Counted from the first letter of the stretch, positions 1 to 5,916 are shown. The stretch: 7,421 nt of DNA from Collinsella sp. (GCA_022728415.1 JAIJJM010000097.1:1-7421), one strand, 5' to 3'. Made by a program: numbers and translations. The notes: a model not told the origin generated them from the letters alone.

Positions 1-283
1 CTCCCAGAATAGTAGGTGTCGCGAACGTGGTGAACTCGAGCCCGCGCTCAGGGTCAAAGCGGTCGATGGCCTTGAGCAAGCCCAGATAGCCGACCTGCAA
101 AAGGTCATCGAGCGGCTCACCGCGGTTCTTAAATTTGTTGGCAAGAAACCTTACCAGGTTCATGTGGGACATGACGAGTTGCTCGCGGGCATCCGGATCA
201 CCGGTCTCCTTGTAGCGACGAAACAGCTCGCGGGTTTTCTCCTTGTCCCAAGCGGTCTTACCGCTCCGGGAACGTTCGGTCAT
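1..283 (-). CDS. RNA polymerase sigma factor, SigB/SigF/SigG type (C-terminal part outside window)
   Basis: This is the N-terminal 94 residues of an alternative sigma-70 family factor, which would direct RNA polymerase to a stress or developmental promoter class. Residues about 18-56 form the start of region 2 (an arginine/leucine-rich helix, then NLVRFLANKF at 42-51). Residues 57-94 carry the strongly conserved region 2.2-2.4 pattern: PLDDLLQVGYLGLLKAIDRF followed by an FTTFATPTILG block. FxTFATPTIxGE is characteristic of the SigB/SigF/SigG group rather than of housekeeping or ECF sigma factors. The gene leaves the window at base 1, so regions 3 and 4 are not visible. The ATG lies one base after the TAA of the anti-sigma candidate, implying translational coupling; only a weak AAGGCGG-like ribosome binding site precedes it. 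The family assignment is secure. Which stress activates it cannot be read from the sequence. Confidence 0.93.
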   Translation of the reverse strand, partial: MTERSRSGKTAWDKEKTRELFRRYKETGDPDAREQLVMSHMNLVRFLANKFKNRGEPLDDLLQVGYLGLLKAIDRFDPERGLEFTTFATPTILG

Positions 284-284
284 A

Positions 285-662
285 TTAGATATCCGCCTTG
301 AGGTCGAGGGAAAGCGTCAGGGGCGCCGTAGTCTTTTCGTAGGAATCGCACACGCTTGCAAGAATGAGTTCGGCATACACGGCAGCCTGGTCATCCTCAT
401 CGACAGTCGCCTGATCGCCAAAGGTAAAGGTCATTCCCACATGAGATTCGTCGACATCGAATTTGATCGAGATATCGTCGCAGTCGACCGCGGTGCACCC
501 AAAGATGAAGGCCTCCTCGGCAGCCATGCGGATATCCTCGATGCGATCGACGGACATAGAGCACAGGGCTCCGACGTTGGCGGCCGTCATGCGCACCAAG
601 CGCGCGAGACGCGGATCACCGGCAACGCTCAGCGTAATGGGGCAGGTTGCTTCGTTACTCAT
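285..662 (-). CDS. RsbW/SpoIIAB-like anti-sigma factor candidate (degenerate GHKL fold)
   Basis: A 125-residue cytoplasmic protein encoded immediately upstream of the sigma factor gene, the usual place for an RsbW/SpoIIAB anti-sigma kinase. The N-terminal half matches that family in layout: a beta strand (ITLSVAGD), a helix (LARLVRMTAANVGAL), then RIEDIRMAAEEAF at 40-52, which aligns with the N-box helix of RsbW (consensus near DLKxAVSEAxTNA). However, the Asn that binds Mg-ATP is replaced (EEAFIFG, about residue 54 Phe), and no DxGxG box is seen after the central strands (residues 64-83). It may therefore bind sigma without phosphorylating a partner. The start was chosen at ATG 662 because GAGGA sits eight bases upstream; an in-frame extension to 776 is only the shadow of the upstream gene. 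The gene overlaps the DUF948 gene by 8 bases. Function is inferred mainly from position and weak fold resemblance. Confidence 0.72.
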   Translation of the reverse strand: MSNEATCPITLSVAGDPRLARLVRMTAANVGALCSMSVDRIEDIRMAAEEAFIFGCTAVDCDDISIKFDVDESHVGMTFTFGDQATVDEDDQAAVYAELILASVCDSYEKTTAPLTLSLDLKADI

Positions 663-1245
663 CGCAGGACTCCTCGGAGGTCTCGGCGGGCGTATAGGTG
701 TAATACTGAGCAGGCTTGGCTGCGGACTTCTGAGCCGTATCTGCACCATCGGCGGCCTCGTCCTCAGCCTCACCAATCAGAACGTGCTCGGTAGGCTGTT
801 CGGCCTCGGCGGCAGCGGCGAGCTTGCGATCGGCATCGGCTGCAGGAGCCTTCACCTTGTTAAATAGTTTCTGCACGGCACCGGCCGCAGAGTCGGTCAC
901 GCTCGACACGGCATTGCTGGCCTCGGCCACACTGCCCGTGACCTGAGAGATGTCGCGAACGACCGCCTCAACCTCAACAAGGTTGGACGTCAGGGCGTCA
1001 ACGGCAGTCTTGCTCGATTTGAGGAGCGGCTCCACCTGGGCAAGTGCCGGCGTAAGCTCGTCAACGGCACCATCGAGCTTTGCCACCACGGGCTGTGCCT
1101 CGGCGAGCGTGTTGTTGAGGTCGCTCACCGTCTTGTCGAGCGAGTCGACGACGGTGCGCGTCTTGCGCAGCGTGAGCGCGAGCTCGATAACAGCCCACAC
1201 GCCGGCAACGGCAAGTAGCAGCAAGGCGATTTGAATGGGACTCAT
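655..1245 (-). CDS. DUF948-family membrane-anchored coiled-coil protein (YtxG-like)
   Basis: A 196-residue protein with one N-terminal transmembrane helix (about residues 4-26, IALLLLAVAGVWAVIELAL) followed directly by basic LRKTR, so the remainder is probably cytoplasmic. Residues 28-130 form long hydrophobic-heptad helices rich in V, D, L and T (TVVDSLDKTVSDLNNTL, then repeated AV-EL/AL-TSNL-type units), typical of DUF948. The last ~60 residues are Ala/Glu/Asp-rich and low in complexity, probably disordered, apart from a QYYTYTP patch. The molecular function of DUF948 is unknown; Bacillus YtxG, a relative, belongs to the general stress regulon. The ATG has an excellent GGGAGG ribosome binding site five bases upstream. 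The 3' end overlaps the anti-sigma start (TGATGAGTAA arrangement), so the two proteins are probably made together, and this one may link the sigma switch to the membrane. That link is inference. Confidence 0.85.
   Translation of the reverse strand: MSPIQIALLLLAVAGVWAVIELALTLRKTRTVVDSLDKTVSDLNNTLAEAQPVVAKLDGAVDELTPALAQVEPLLKSSKTAVDALTSNLVEVEAVVRDISQVTGSVAEASNAVSSVTDSAAGAVQKLFNKVKAPAADADRKLAAAAEAEQPTEHVLIGEAEDEAADGADTAQKSAAKPAQYYTYTPAETSEESCDE
671..675 (-). promoter_or_regulatory. Ribosome binding site deciding the anti-sigma start
   Basis: GAGGA on the minus strand, eight bases before the ATG at 662 and inside the end of the DUF948 coding region. It supports starting the RsbW-like protein at MSNEAT rather than at the longer in-frame start. 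Confidence 0.6.
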
Positions 1246-1248
1246 ACA

Positions 1249-1345
1249 AGCCTCCCAAATGAATCGAAATACAGACGCTCTTCATGGTACCCCAAAGGGG
1301 ACCGAACATGCCAAGTGTGAGATCGTGGGACAAAATAATCAGCAG
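1249..1345 (-). other. rarA-DUF948 intergenic region with a small hairpin
   Basis: About 100 bases separate rarA from the DUF948 gene. On the minus strand it contains a GGT-CCCC-TTT-GGGG-T-ACC inverted repeat (1286-1303), a seven-pair stem with one bulged T and a three-base loop. No T-run follows, so it does not look like an intrinsic terminator. I see no convincing promoter; a TTGGCA hexamer just upstream of the stem has no well-spaced -10. The GGGAGG ribosome binding site of the DUF948 gene is at 1251-1256. Confidence 0.4.
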
Positions 1346-2695
1346 CTACTTTGGAGCATTCCCGCTACGGTCACGCTCGCTTTGCTCTACGCGCCACTCT
1401 TCCCAGCCGCGGCCGGCAGGCTGCCAAAACGCACCGCGCTCCAGCCCCTCGGGCAAATAGCGCTGATCGACCCAGCCTTCGGGATAATCGTGCGGATACT
1501 TGTATACACCGTACTCGTCGCTGCCCGGGCGATGGCGATCGCGTAGATAGCTGGGCACCTCGCGAAGACCACTGCTGTGGATATCGGCCAGCGCCGCATC
1601 GATCGAGGCCTCGCACGCATTAGACTTAGGCGCCAGGCACACATAGAGCGCAGCCTGTGCCAGGTTGATGCGACACTCGGGATAGCCAATGACCTCGGCA
1701 GATGTAAATGCGGCATGTGCCACCAGCAGCGCCTGTGGATCGGCATTGCCGACATCCTCGGAAGCCTGAATCATGATGCGTCGGGCGATAAACTTGGGAT
1801 CCTCCCCCGCATCGATCATGCGCGCAAGCCAGTAGATCGTGGCATCGGGGTCGCTACCGCGCATGGACTTGATGAACGCACTGATAATGTCATAGTGCAT
1901 GTCGCCGTTTTTGTCATACGAAAAACCGCGGCGTGGGTTGGCAATCTTAACGTCATCCACGGTGATGGGATAGCGCTTCCCCGCCGCCGGCGCTGGCGTT
2001 CCTTCGGTATCGGGACGCGTGACGGCAATCTCGCTCGCAAGCTCAAGCGTCGTCAGAGCCGAGCGCGCATCACCCGCGGCCAGCGTGCAAATGGTCTTGA
2101 CGGTATCCTCATCGGCCGAGAACCTACCGTTTAAACCCTGCGGTGCCTCGAGCGCACGCTCGATGAGCGTGGCGATATCCTCGTCTTTCAAATGCTCAAG
2201 CTCTACCACGCGCCCACGCGACAACAGCGCGGAGTTGACCTCGAAGTACGGGTTCTCAGTCGTGGCGCCAATCATAATGACGGTACGGTTCTCAACGGCA
2301 TGCAACAGGGCATCCTGCTGCGACTTCGAAAAACGGTGAATCTCGTCGATAAACAAGATGGTACGGCGGTCATATGTATTCAGGCGCGTCTTTGCCTCGT
2401 TGATCACGCGACGCAGGTCCTTCACGGTGCCCGTCACGGCGCTGACCTCGACAAACTCGCTCTTGGTATGGTTGGCGATAATGTGGGCCAGCGTCGTCTT
2501 GCCCGTACCGGCCGGCCCGTACAGAATCACGCTCGATAGCACGTCATGCTCAATCGCGGCACGCAACCATGAGCCCTTACCGACGGCCTTTTGCTGGCCC
2601 ACATACTCGTCGAGCGAATTGGGGCGCATGCGCACCGCAAGCGGCGCATTCTGAAAGGAACGCTCACGCGTCGAAGCAGAAAAAAGGTCGTCCAT
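1346..2695 (-). CDS. rarA: Replication-associated recombination protein A (RarA/MgsA family AAA+ ATPase)
   Basis: A cytoplasmic AAA+ ATPase of the RarA/Mgs1/WRNIP1 family, which acts at stalled or damaged replication forks and is related to clamp-loader subunits. From the ATG at 2695 (449 residues), the family signature PLAVRMRPNSLDEYVGQ lies at 18-34, Walker A GPAGTGKTT at 60-68, Walker B with D117-E118 (LFIDEIHRF), and sensor 1 ATTEN at 144-148. The C-terminal MgsA domain follows, with RRIMIQASEDVGNADP and the near-C-terminal YKYPHDYPEGWVDQRYLP block, both diagnostic of full-length RarA. Length is normal. Start choice is uncertain: in-frame ATGs lie at 2710, 2701 and 2695 with a TTG at 2713. 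I prefer 2695 because it starts the family-like MDDLFSAS and has a weak GGGA five bases upstream; none has a strong ribosome binding site. A promoter candidate precedes it, 60 bases after dgt. Confidence 0.95.
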   Translation of the reverse strand: MDDLFSASTRERSFQNAPLAVRMRPNSLDEYVGQQKAVGKGSWLRAAIEHDVLSSVILYGPAGTGKTTLAHIIANHTKSEFVEVSAVTGTVKDLRRVINEAKTRLNTYDRRTILFIDEIHRFSKSQQDALLHAVENRTVIMIGATTENPYFEVNSALLSRGRVVELEHLKDEDIATLIERALEAPQGLNGRFSADEDTVKTICTLAAGDARSALTTLELASEIAVTRPDTEGTPAPAAGKRYPITVDDVKIANPRRGFSYDKNGDMHYDIISAFIKSMRGSDPDATIYWLARMIDAGEDPKFIARRIMIQASEDVGNADPQALLVAHAAFTSAEVIGYPECRINLAQAALYVCLAPKSNACEASIDAALADIHSSGLREVPSYLRDRHRPGSDEYGVYKYPHDYPEGWVDQRYLPEGLERGAFWQPAGRGWEEWRVEQSERDRSGNAPK

Positions 2696-2722
2696 AGCCA
2701 TCCCGTACATCAATCAAAAACG

Positions 2723-2748
2723 TTTCCCACGAACAGTATACCGAAAAC
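2723..2748 (-). promoter_or_regulatory. Candidate SigB-type promoter of rarA
   Basis: On the minus strand, GTTTTC (2748-2743) and GGGAAA (2728-2723) are separated by 14 bases. The consensus for SigB/SigF-class sigma factors is close to GTTT-N12-16-GGGWAW, so both elements and the spacing fit. Transcription would begin near 2716, giving a short leader of about 20 bases to the rarA ATG at 2695. The sigma gene at the left end belongs to this same class. Assignment is by pattern only. Confidence 0.5.
2735..2740 (-). promoter_or_regulatory. Possible housekeeping -10 element (TATACT) of rarA
   Basis: TATACT reads on the minus strand inside the spacer of the SigB-like candidate. It matches TATAAT at five of six positions, but no good TTGACA-like hexamer lies 16-18 bases upstream (AACGGT or GAACGG instead). 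It may be a weak or activator-dependent promoter, or chance. Confidence 0.3.
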
Positions 2749-2750
2749 AT

Positions 2751-2766
2751 ACGAACTACCGTTCGT
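2751..2766 (-). repeat. Short hairpin spanning the dgt stop codon
   Basis: ACGAAC and GTTCGT form a perfect six-pair stem with a four-base loop; the dgt TAG lies across the arm and loop. On the minus strand it is followed by ATGTTTTC, a poor T-tract, so any terminator activity would be weak. It could equally be an operator half-site pair upstream of the rarA promoter candidates. Confidence 0.3.
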
Positions 2767-4003
2767 TAATATAGGTACGATGCGGAAACTCCAGACCAGG
2801 GAATAGCTTGCTCGTCAGCTCGCAGAAATAACCGTCCGTCATGCTCGCGATGTAATCCACCACCGCTTGATCCTTGTCGTCCTGCCAGGCATAAGTGCGA
2901 TCGTAGTAGGAAAGCTGCTGCTCGATGCGCGAAATATGATGCTTAAAGATGTACGAAGACTCGTCGCCTTCGTTTATATCCCGCAGGCAGCGGTCGTAGA
3001 GCTTTTCGAATGCCTCGCGCAGCTCCGCCTCGGAATCGCCCTCGATACCGCCCTTGCTGTAGATCTTCTCGTAGTTCTCGCGCTTGGCCCGGCGGATCTC
3101 TTCAAACAAGTCCTCGCTCATCTCGATACGCGGCTTGCTGTAGCTATGCTCGACGATATCGATGGAAGCATGCGTGAGGATCCAGCTGTTATAGGCGCCG
3201 CCCCGACCATCGTCAAAAGCATCGGGCGCCAGCAGGCCCGCCGCAATGGCGTCCTGACGATCGCGACCGACGTAGGCGAGGATATCCGAGATACGCACCA
3301 CGCAGCCCTCAAGCGTCATGGGGCGCAGGTGCTCAACCGCGCTATAGCCCGTGGCGATACAGTCCTCAACCGTCCGATCGAACTGGCCAAAGGATGCCAT
3401 GTGTGACAGCTCAAACACGCGTTGCTCATATTCACCGTTATGGCACAACACGCCATCGAGCGTCTGAAGCGACACGTTGCGGCCATACAGCGCATCGAGC
3501 ACTCGTACCGACTGCACGTTATGGAAAAAGAAGCGGCCGGTACGCTCGTGATAGATATCGTTGAGAAAGCGCTCACCGGCATGGCCGAAAGGCGTGTGTC
3601 CCAAGTCGTGGCCCAGGCCAATCGCCTCGATCAGATCGCAGTTGAGACCTAGGGCGCGACCGATATCGCGAGCGATGCGCGAGACGAGCTGCACATGCAG
3701 ACCGCGGCGCGACAGGTCATCGTTGCTGCGGAAGCTAAAGACCTGCGTTTTGCCTGCATAACGCGTGTACGCCGGAAGATGAAGAATCTTTTCGGTATCG
3801 CGCATAAACGCCGGACGCATAAGCGTGCCTTTGTCGGCAGCGCGATCAATACGACGAATGACCTGATCATCGTTGCAGCGATAGGGGTTGACATAGCCCG
3901 AAGCACGATCGACGGAAATGCGCTCGACAAGTTCGGGCGACAACGCCGAGGGAATACGGTCCATGCGCGCCTTAATGACGGCCGTTTCTTGATTAGTTGC
4001 CAT
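2756..4003 (-). CDS. dgt: dGTPase-like HD-domain deoxynucleotide triphosphohydrolase
   Basis: A 415-residue cytoplasmic enzyme of the Dgt/dNTPase family, which hydrolyses dNTPs to deoxynucleosides plus triphosphate and so limits the nucleotide pool. The HD metal-binding set is visible: H103 in RRGLHVQLVSRIARDIGRAL, then H132-D133 in GLGHDLGHTPFGHAGE (131-144), and a later Asp in RISDILAYVGRDRQDA. The SFRSNDDLSRRGLH stretch corresponds to the tRxTHS-type motif upstream of HD in dNTPases. Length fits the type 2 dGTPase-like group (about 330-450 residues). The ATG at 4003 is chosen because AAGGAG sits six bases upstream; a TTG extension to 4030 would read through that site. The gene follows the prepilin peptidase by 31 bases, probably in one transcript, and precedes rarA. 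Exact substrate range among dNTPs is not deducible. Confidence 0.92.
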   Translation of the reverse strand: MATNQETAVIKARMDRIPSALSPELVERISVDRASGYVNPYRCNDDQVIRRIDRAADKGTLMRPAFMRDTEKILHLPAYTRYAGKTQVFSFRSNDDLSRRGLHVQLVSRIARDIGRALGLNCDLIEAIGLGHDLGHTPFGHAGERFLNDIYHERTGRFFFHNVQSVRVLDALYGRNVSLQTLDGVLCHNGEYEQRVFELSHMASFGQFDRTVEDCIATGYSAVEHLRPMTLEGCVVRISDILAYVGRDRQDAIAAGLLAPDAFDDGRGGAYNSWILTHASIDIVEHSYSKPRIEMSEDLFEEIRRAKRENYEKIYSKGGIEGDSEAELREAFEKLYDRCLRDINEGDESSYIFKHHISRIEQQLSYYDRTYAWQDDKDQAVVDYIASMTDGYFCELTSKLFPGLEFPHRTYINER

Positions 4004-4009
4004 GGCATG

Positions 4010-4015
4010 CTCCTT
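4010..4015 (-). promoter_or_regulatory. Strong ribosome binding site of dgt
   Basis: AAGGAG on the minus strand, six bases from the ATG at 4003. It decides the dgt start against the upstream in-frame TTG at 4030. Confidence 0.75.
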
Positions 4016-4034
4016 AAGAAGGATGCGCAATCGG

Positions 4035-4457
4035 TTACAATGTGCAGCCCACGACCTCGATTATGGCAAAAATCGGCACCAAAAACGGGAGCAATGGCAG
4101 GGAGCGCGATTTTGTTAAGAGGCAGGAGAGGGCAAGGACCAGGAGCGCGACGGCAAATGCCGCGATGCCACCTAGAGGGTCGACCGCGCAAAGCGCGAAG
4201 AGCGCCTTGGCGTCCCCCATGCCGATACCCGGGGTGTGGCGAACCCAACGCCAGAGCGACTCAGTAAGCACGAGGGCAATGTGGACAATAACCGCAAGAC
4301 CGGCGTGATCAAGCGCCGTGTTAACGCCCCTGTCGAGCCAAACGCCTGCAAACGCCGCCACCGCACACGCACCGGCAAGCTCATTGGGAAACCGACGCTC
4401 ACGGGCGTCAACCACCGCACCGGCAAAGGCGCAGATCCAAAATGGGATGTAGAACAT
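4035..4457 (-). CDS. Small A24-family prepilin peptidase (TadV/CpaA-like)
   Basis: A 140-residue polytopic membrane aspartic protease of peptidase family A24, which cleaves the leader of type IV or Flp/Tad prepilins at the cytoplasmic face. The two catalytic aspartates are visible: D17 in AVVDARERRFPNEL (the D-x6-PN pattern of the first site) and D82 in GIGMGDAK (the GxGD site). Hydrophobic segments lie around 3-16, 28-41, 52-66, 86-92, 96-114 and 122-138, consistent with about six helices; PFLVP near 124-128 is also typical. The N-terminal cysteine-rich methyltransferase domain of PilD is absent, as in TadV/CpaA. The ATG at 4457 has GGAGG six bases upstream; an extension to 4502 would run into the palindrome and is rejected. 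No pilin or Tad genes are in the window, so its substrate is unknown. Confidence 0.88.
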   Translation of the reverse strand: MFYIPFWICAFAGAVVDARERRFPNELAGACAVAAFAGVWLDRGVNTALDHAGLAVIVHIALVLTESLWRWVRHTPGIGMGDAKALFALCAVDPLGGIAAFAVALLVLALSCLLTKSRSLPLLPFLVPIFAIIEVVGCTL

Positions 4458-4463
4458 CGTGCA

Positions 4464-4468
4464 CCTCC
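4464..4468 (-). promoter_or_regulatory. Ribosome binding site of the prepilin peptidase
   Basis: GGAGG (within GGAGGTG) on the minus strand, six bases before the ATG at 4457. It rules out the longer in-frame start at 4502. Confidence 0.65.
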
Positions 4469-4490
4469 ATGAACAGCTGCGCAAAAGCAC

Positions 4491-4529
4491 AAACCACCAC
4501 AAAGGTGCCTGTCCCCTTTGTGGTGGTTT
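4491..4529. repeat. Perfect 15-bp inverted repeat, REP/MITE-like, possible terminator
   Basis: Arms AAACCACCACAAAGG (4491-4505) and its exact complement (4515-4529) enclose a nine-base loop, TGCCTGTCC. The right flank repeats the arm motif once more (GGTGGTGGTT, 4531-4540), reaching the last codon and stop of the glycosyltransferase. On the minus strand the hairpin follows the glycosyltransferase stop by about ten bases and is trailed by a loosely T-rich TTTGTGCTTTTGC, so it could end transcription, although the tract is interrupted. The long, perfect, AC/GT-patterned stem with a GGGGACAGGCACC core resembles dispersed palindromic repeats of bacterial genomes more than a one-off terminator. 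That identity is inferred and rests on copy number elsewhere. Confidence 0.75.
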
Positions 4530-4538
4530 TGGTGGTGG

Positions 4539-5834
4539 TTATTTGGCGCCCTGCATGACCTCGTCGAGGGTAACGTTGACGGCGTGCTGCGTCGGGACCC
4601 AGTCGACCTTGAGGAACAGTGCAGCCACCGTGATGGGGATATAGCTGAACATAAAGATCGGGAAGGTAAACAGGTTCGTCACCAGACGCCACTTTTGCGC
4701 GCAATGAATGTGCTTGTACTCGAAGATGGTCGTAAGGAGCGCCATGGTAAAGAACGTCTGATACATCATGGCAAAAGTCATAATGAGCGAAGCGGCACAC
4801 GCCTGCATCTCGACCTCGGTGGCCAAGAAGCCGTGCGAAAGACCACCCACAATGAGGAAGGTCGCATTGGCGAGCATCGAGATGAGCGATAGCAGCATAC
4901 CCGGGGCGATCGTCATGAACATGTCGTAGGCGGCAAAACGATGATAGCGGAAGGTCGATTTGACCAGGTGCTTACCGTAGGTAAAGAACACCTGGTAGAA
5001 GCCCTTAGTCCAACGCATGCGCTGCTTCCATGAAGCCTTGAACGTCACGGGCTGTTCGTCAAAAAACTCCGCCGGTGCATAACCGATGCGAATACCGTGA
5101 ATGGCACAGAACGTGGTGAACTGAATGTCCTCAGTCAACGTGTGGAACTGCCAGCCGTGCATACCCTCGATCACGCTGGCAGAAATGAGATAGCCCGAAC
5201 CCGAGACAGCGCAGGAAGTCTTGCAGATGTTACGCGCATTGTTAAGGAAGCGTGCCTCGCGCAGATACCACGTGGCGTTGGCCGAAGAAATCCACGAACT
5301 ACCGAAGTTCTTAGAGTTGCGGTAGCTGGTGACCACATGAAAACCCTGGTCAAAAGCGTCGTTCATCTTGGAAACGTAATCACGGGAAATGACGTTATCG
5401 GCATCGAAAATAAAATAGCCCTCAAAGGTGTCGGGATACTCGTTGAGAATGCGATCGAAGCCAAAGTCCATGACCCAGCTCTTGCCCTTACGAGCAAGGT
5501 CATTGCGCTCATAGACAATGGCGCCGGCCTCGCGCGCAAGATCCGCCGTGTTGTCGGTGCAGGCATCGGCGACCACGAAGACCTCGATAAACTCGGACGG
5601 ATAATCCTGATCCTTGATGGAGCGAACGAGGTTGGCAATTACGGCTTCCTCGTTATGCGCCGCGATAAAGAAGGCATAGCGGTGGCGTTTTTTGGCCTTG
5701 GGAGGCGCGACCTCGCCACGAAAGGCACCGATGATAAAGAAGACCACCTGGTACAAAAAGCAGACCGTGAACAGCGTAAAGACAATCTGGTTGAAGATCA
5801 CGATGGGTGTGTTGATTTGTAAAAAGGCGAGCAT
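4539..5834 (-). CDS. Membrane family 2 glycosyltransferase (processive-type, BcsA/NodC-like)
   Basis: A 431-residue integral membrane GT-A glycosyltransferase that probably transfers sugar from a nucleotide-sugar donor into a cell-surface polysaccharide or glycan. It has an N-terminal helix (about 11-38), a cytoplasmic catalytic domain, and about four C-terminal helices (roughly 305-335, 340-375, 395-418). Catalytic-domain landmarks: FIAAHNEE at 56-63, VVADACTDNT with D90, FDADN with D144 and D146 (DxD metal/UDP site), TED at 234-236 (catalytic-base motif) and QRMRW at 271-275. The TED plus QxxRW pair marks the cellulose/chitin/hyaluronan-synthase-like branch, often processive. The ATG at 5834 has GGGAG five bases upstream. 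It stands alone, without a c-di-GMP PilZ domain or export partner in the window, so the product cannot be named; teichoic-type or exopolysaccharide roles are possible. Confidence 0.9.
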   Translation of the reverse strand: MLAFLQINTPIVIFNQIVFTLFTVCFLYQVVFFIIGAFRGEVAPPKAKKRHRYAFFIAAHNEEAVIANLVRSIKDQDYPSEFIEVFVVADACTDNTADLAREAGAIVYERNDLARKGKSWVMDFGFDRILNEYPDTFEGYFIFDADNVISRDYVSKMNDAFDQGFHVVTSYRNSKNFGSSWISSANATWYLREARFLNNARNICKTSCAVSGSGYLISASVIEGMHGWQFHTLTEDIQFTTFCAIHGIRIGYAPAEFFDEQPVTFKASWKQRMRWTKGFYQVFFTYGKHLVKSTFRYHRFAAYDMFMTIAPGMLLSLISMLANATFLIVGGLSHGFLATEVEMQACAASLIMTFAMMYQTFFTMALLTTIFEYKHIHCAQKWRLVTNLFTFPIFMFSYIPITVAALFLKVDWVPTQHAVNVTLDEVMQGAK

Positions 5835-5868
5835 GCAGGCTCCCGGGAACGCGTAACGTAGACAATCG

Positions 5869-5898
5869 TATATCTTACCGCAGGCTTACCGAGTTCAA
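5869..5898 (-). promoter_or_regulatory. Possible promoter of the glycosyltransferase gene
   Basis: In the ~80-base gap after the pseudouridine synthase gene, the minus strand shows TTGAAC (5898-5893) and GATATA (5874-5869) with an 18-base spacer; an alternative -10, TAAGAT, would leave only 15 bases. The hexamers are imperfect. Transcription would begin about 30 bases before the ATG at 5834. Confidence 0.35.
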
Positions 5899-5916
5899 GA
5901 AACAACCTAATACTGG

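Noticed and set aside
663..776. N-terminal extension of the anti-sigma gene to an in-frame start at 776
   Set aside because: The extension is Arg/Pro-rich, lies inside the DUF948 coding region in another frame and lacks a ribosome binding site, whereas ATG 662 has one.
1286..1303. Hairpin between rarA and the DUF948 gene as an intrinsic terminator
   Set aside because: The stem is short with a bulge and no T-run follows on the minus strand; kept only as a minor structural note.
1246..1345. SigB-type promoter directly before the DUF948 gene
   Set aside because: A GGGTAC sequence is present but the nearest GTTC-like element is only about nine bases upstream, too close for the class.
1577..2134. 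185-residue plus-strand open frame inside rarA
   Set aside because: Antisense to conserved RarA coding sequence; no domain recognised.
4458..4502. N-terminal extension of the prepilin peptidase into the palindrome
   Set aside because: GGAGG six bases before ATG 4457 and the start of the first hydrophobic helix right after that ATG fix the start; the extension would translate repeat sequence.
5097..5822. 241-residue plus-strand open frame opposite the glycosyltransferase gene
   Set aside because: It lies wholly antisense to a gene with intact catalytic motifs; the protein has no recognisable domain and reflects codon bias of the real strand.
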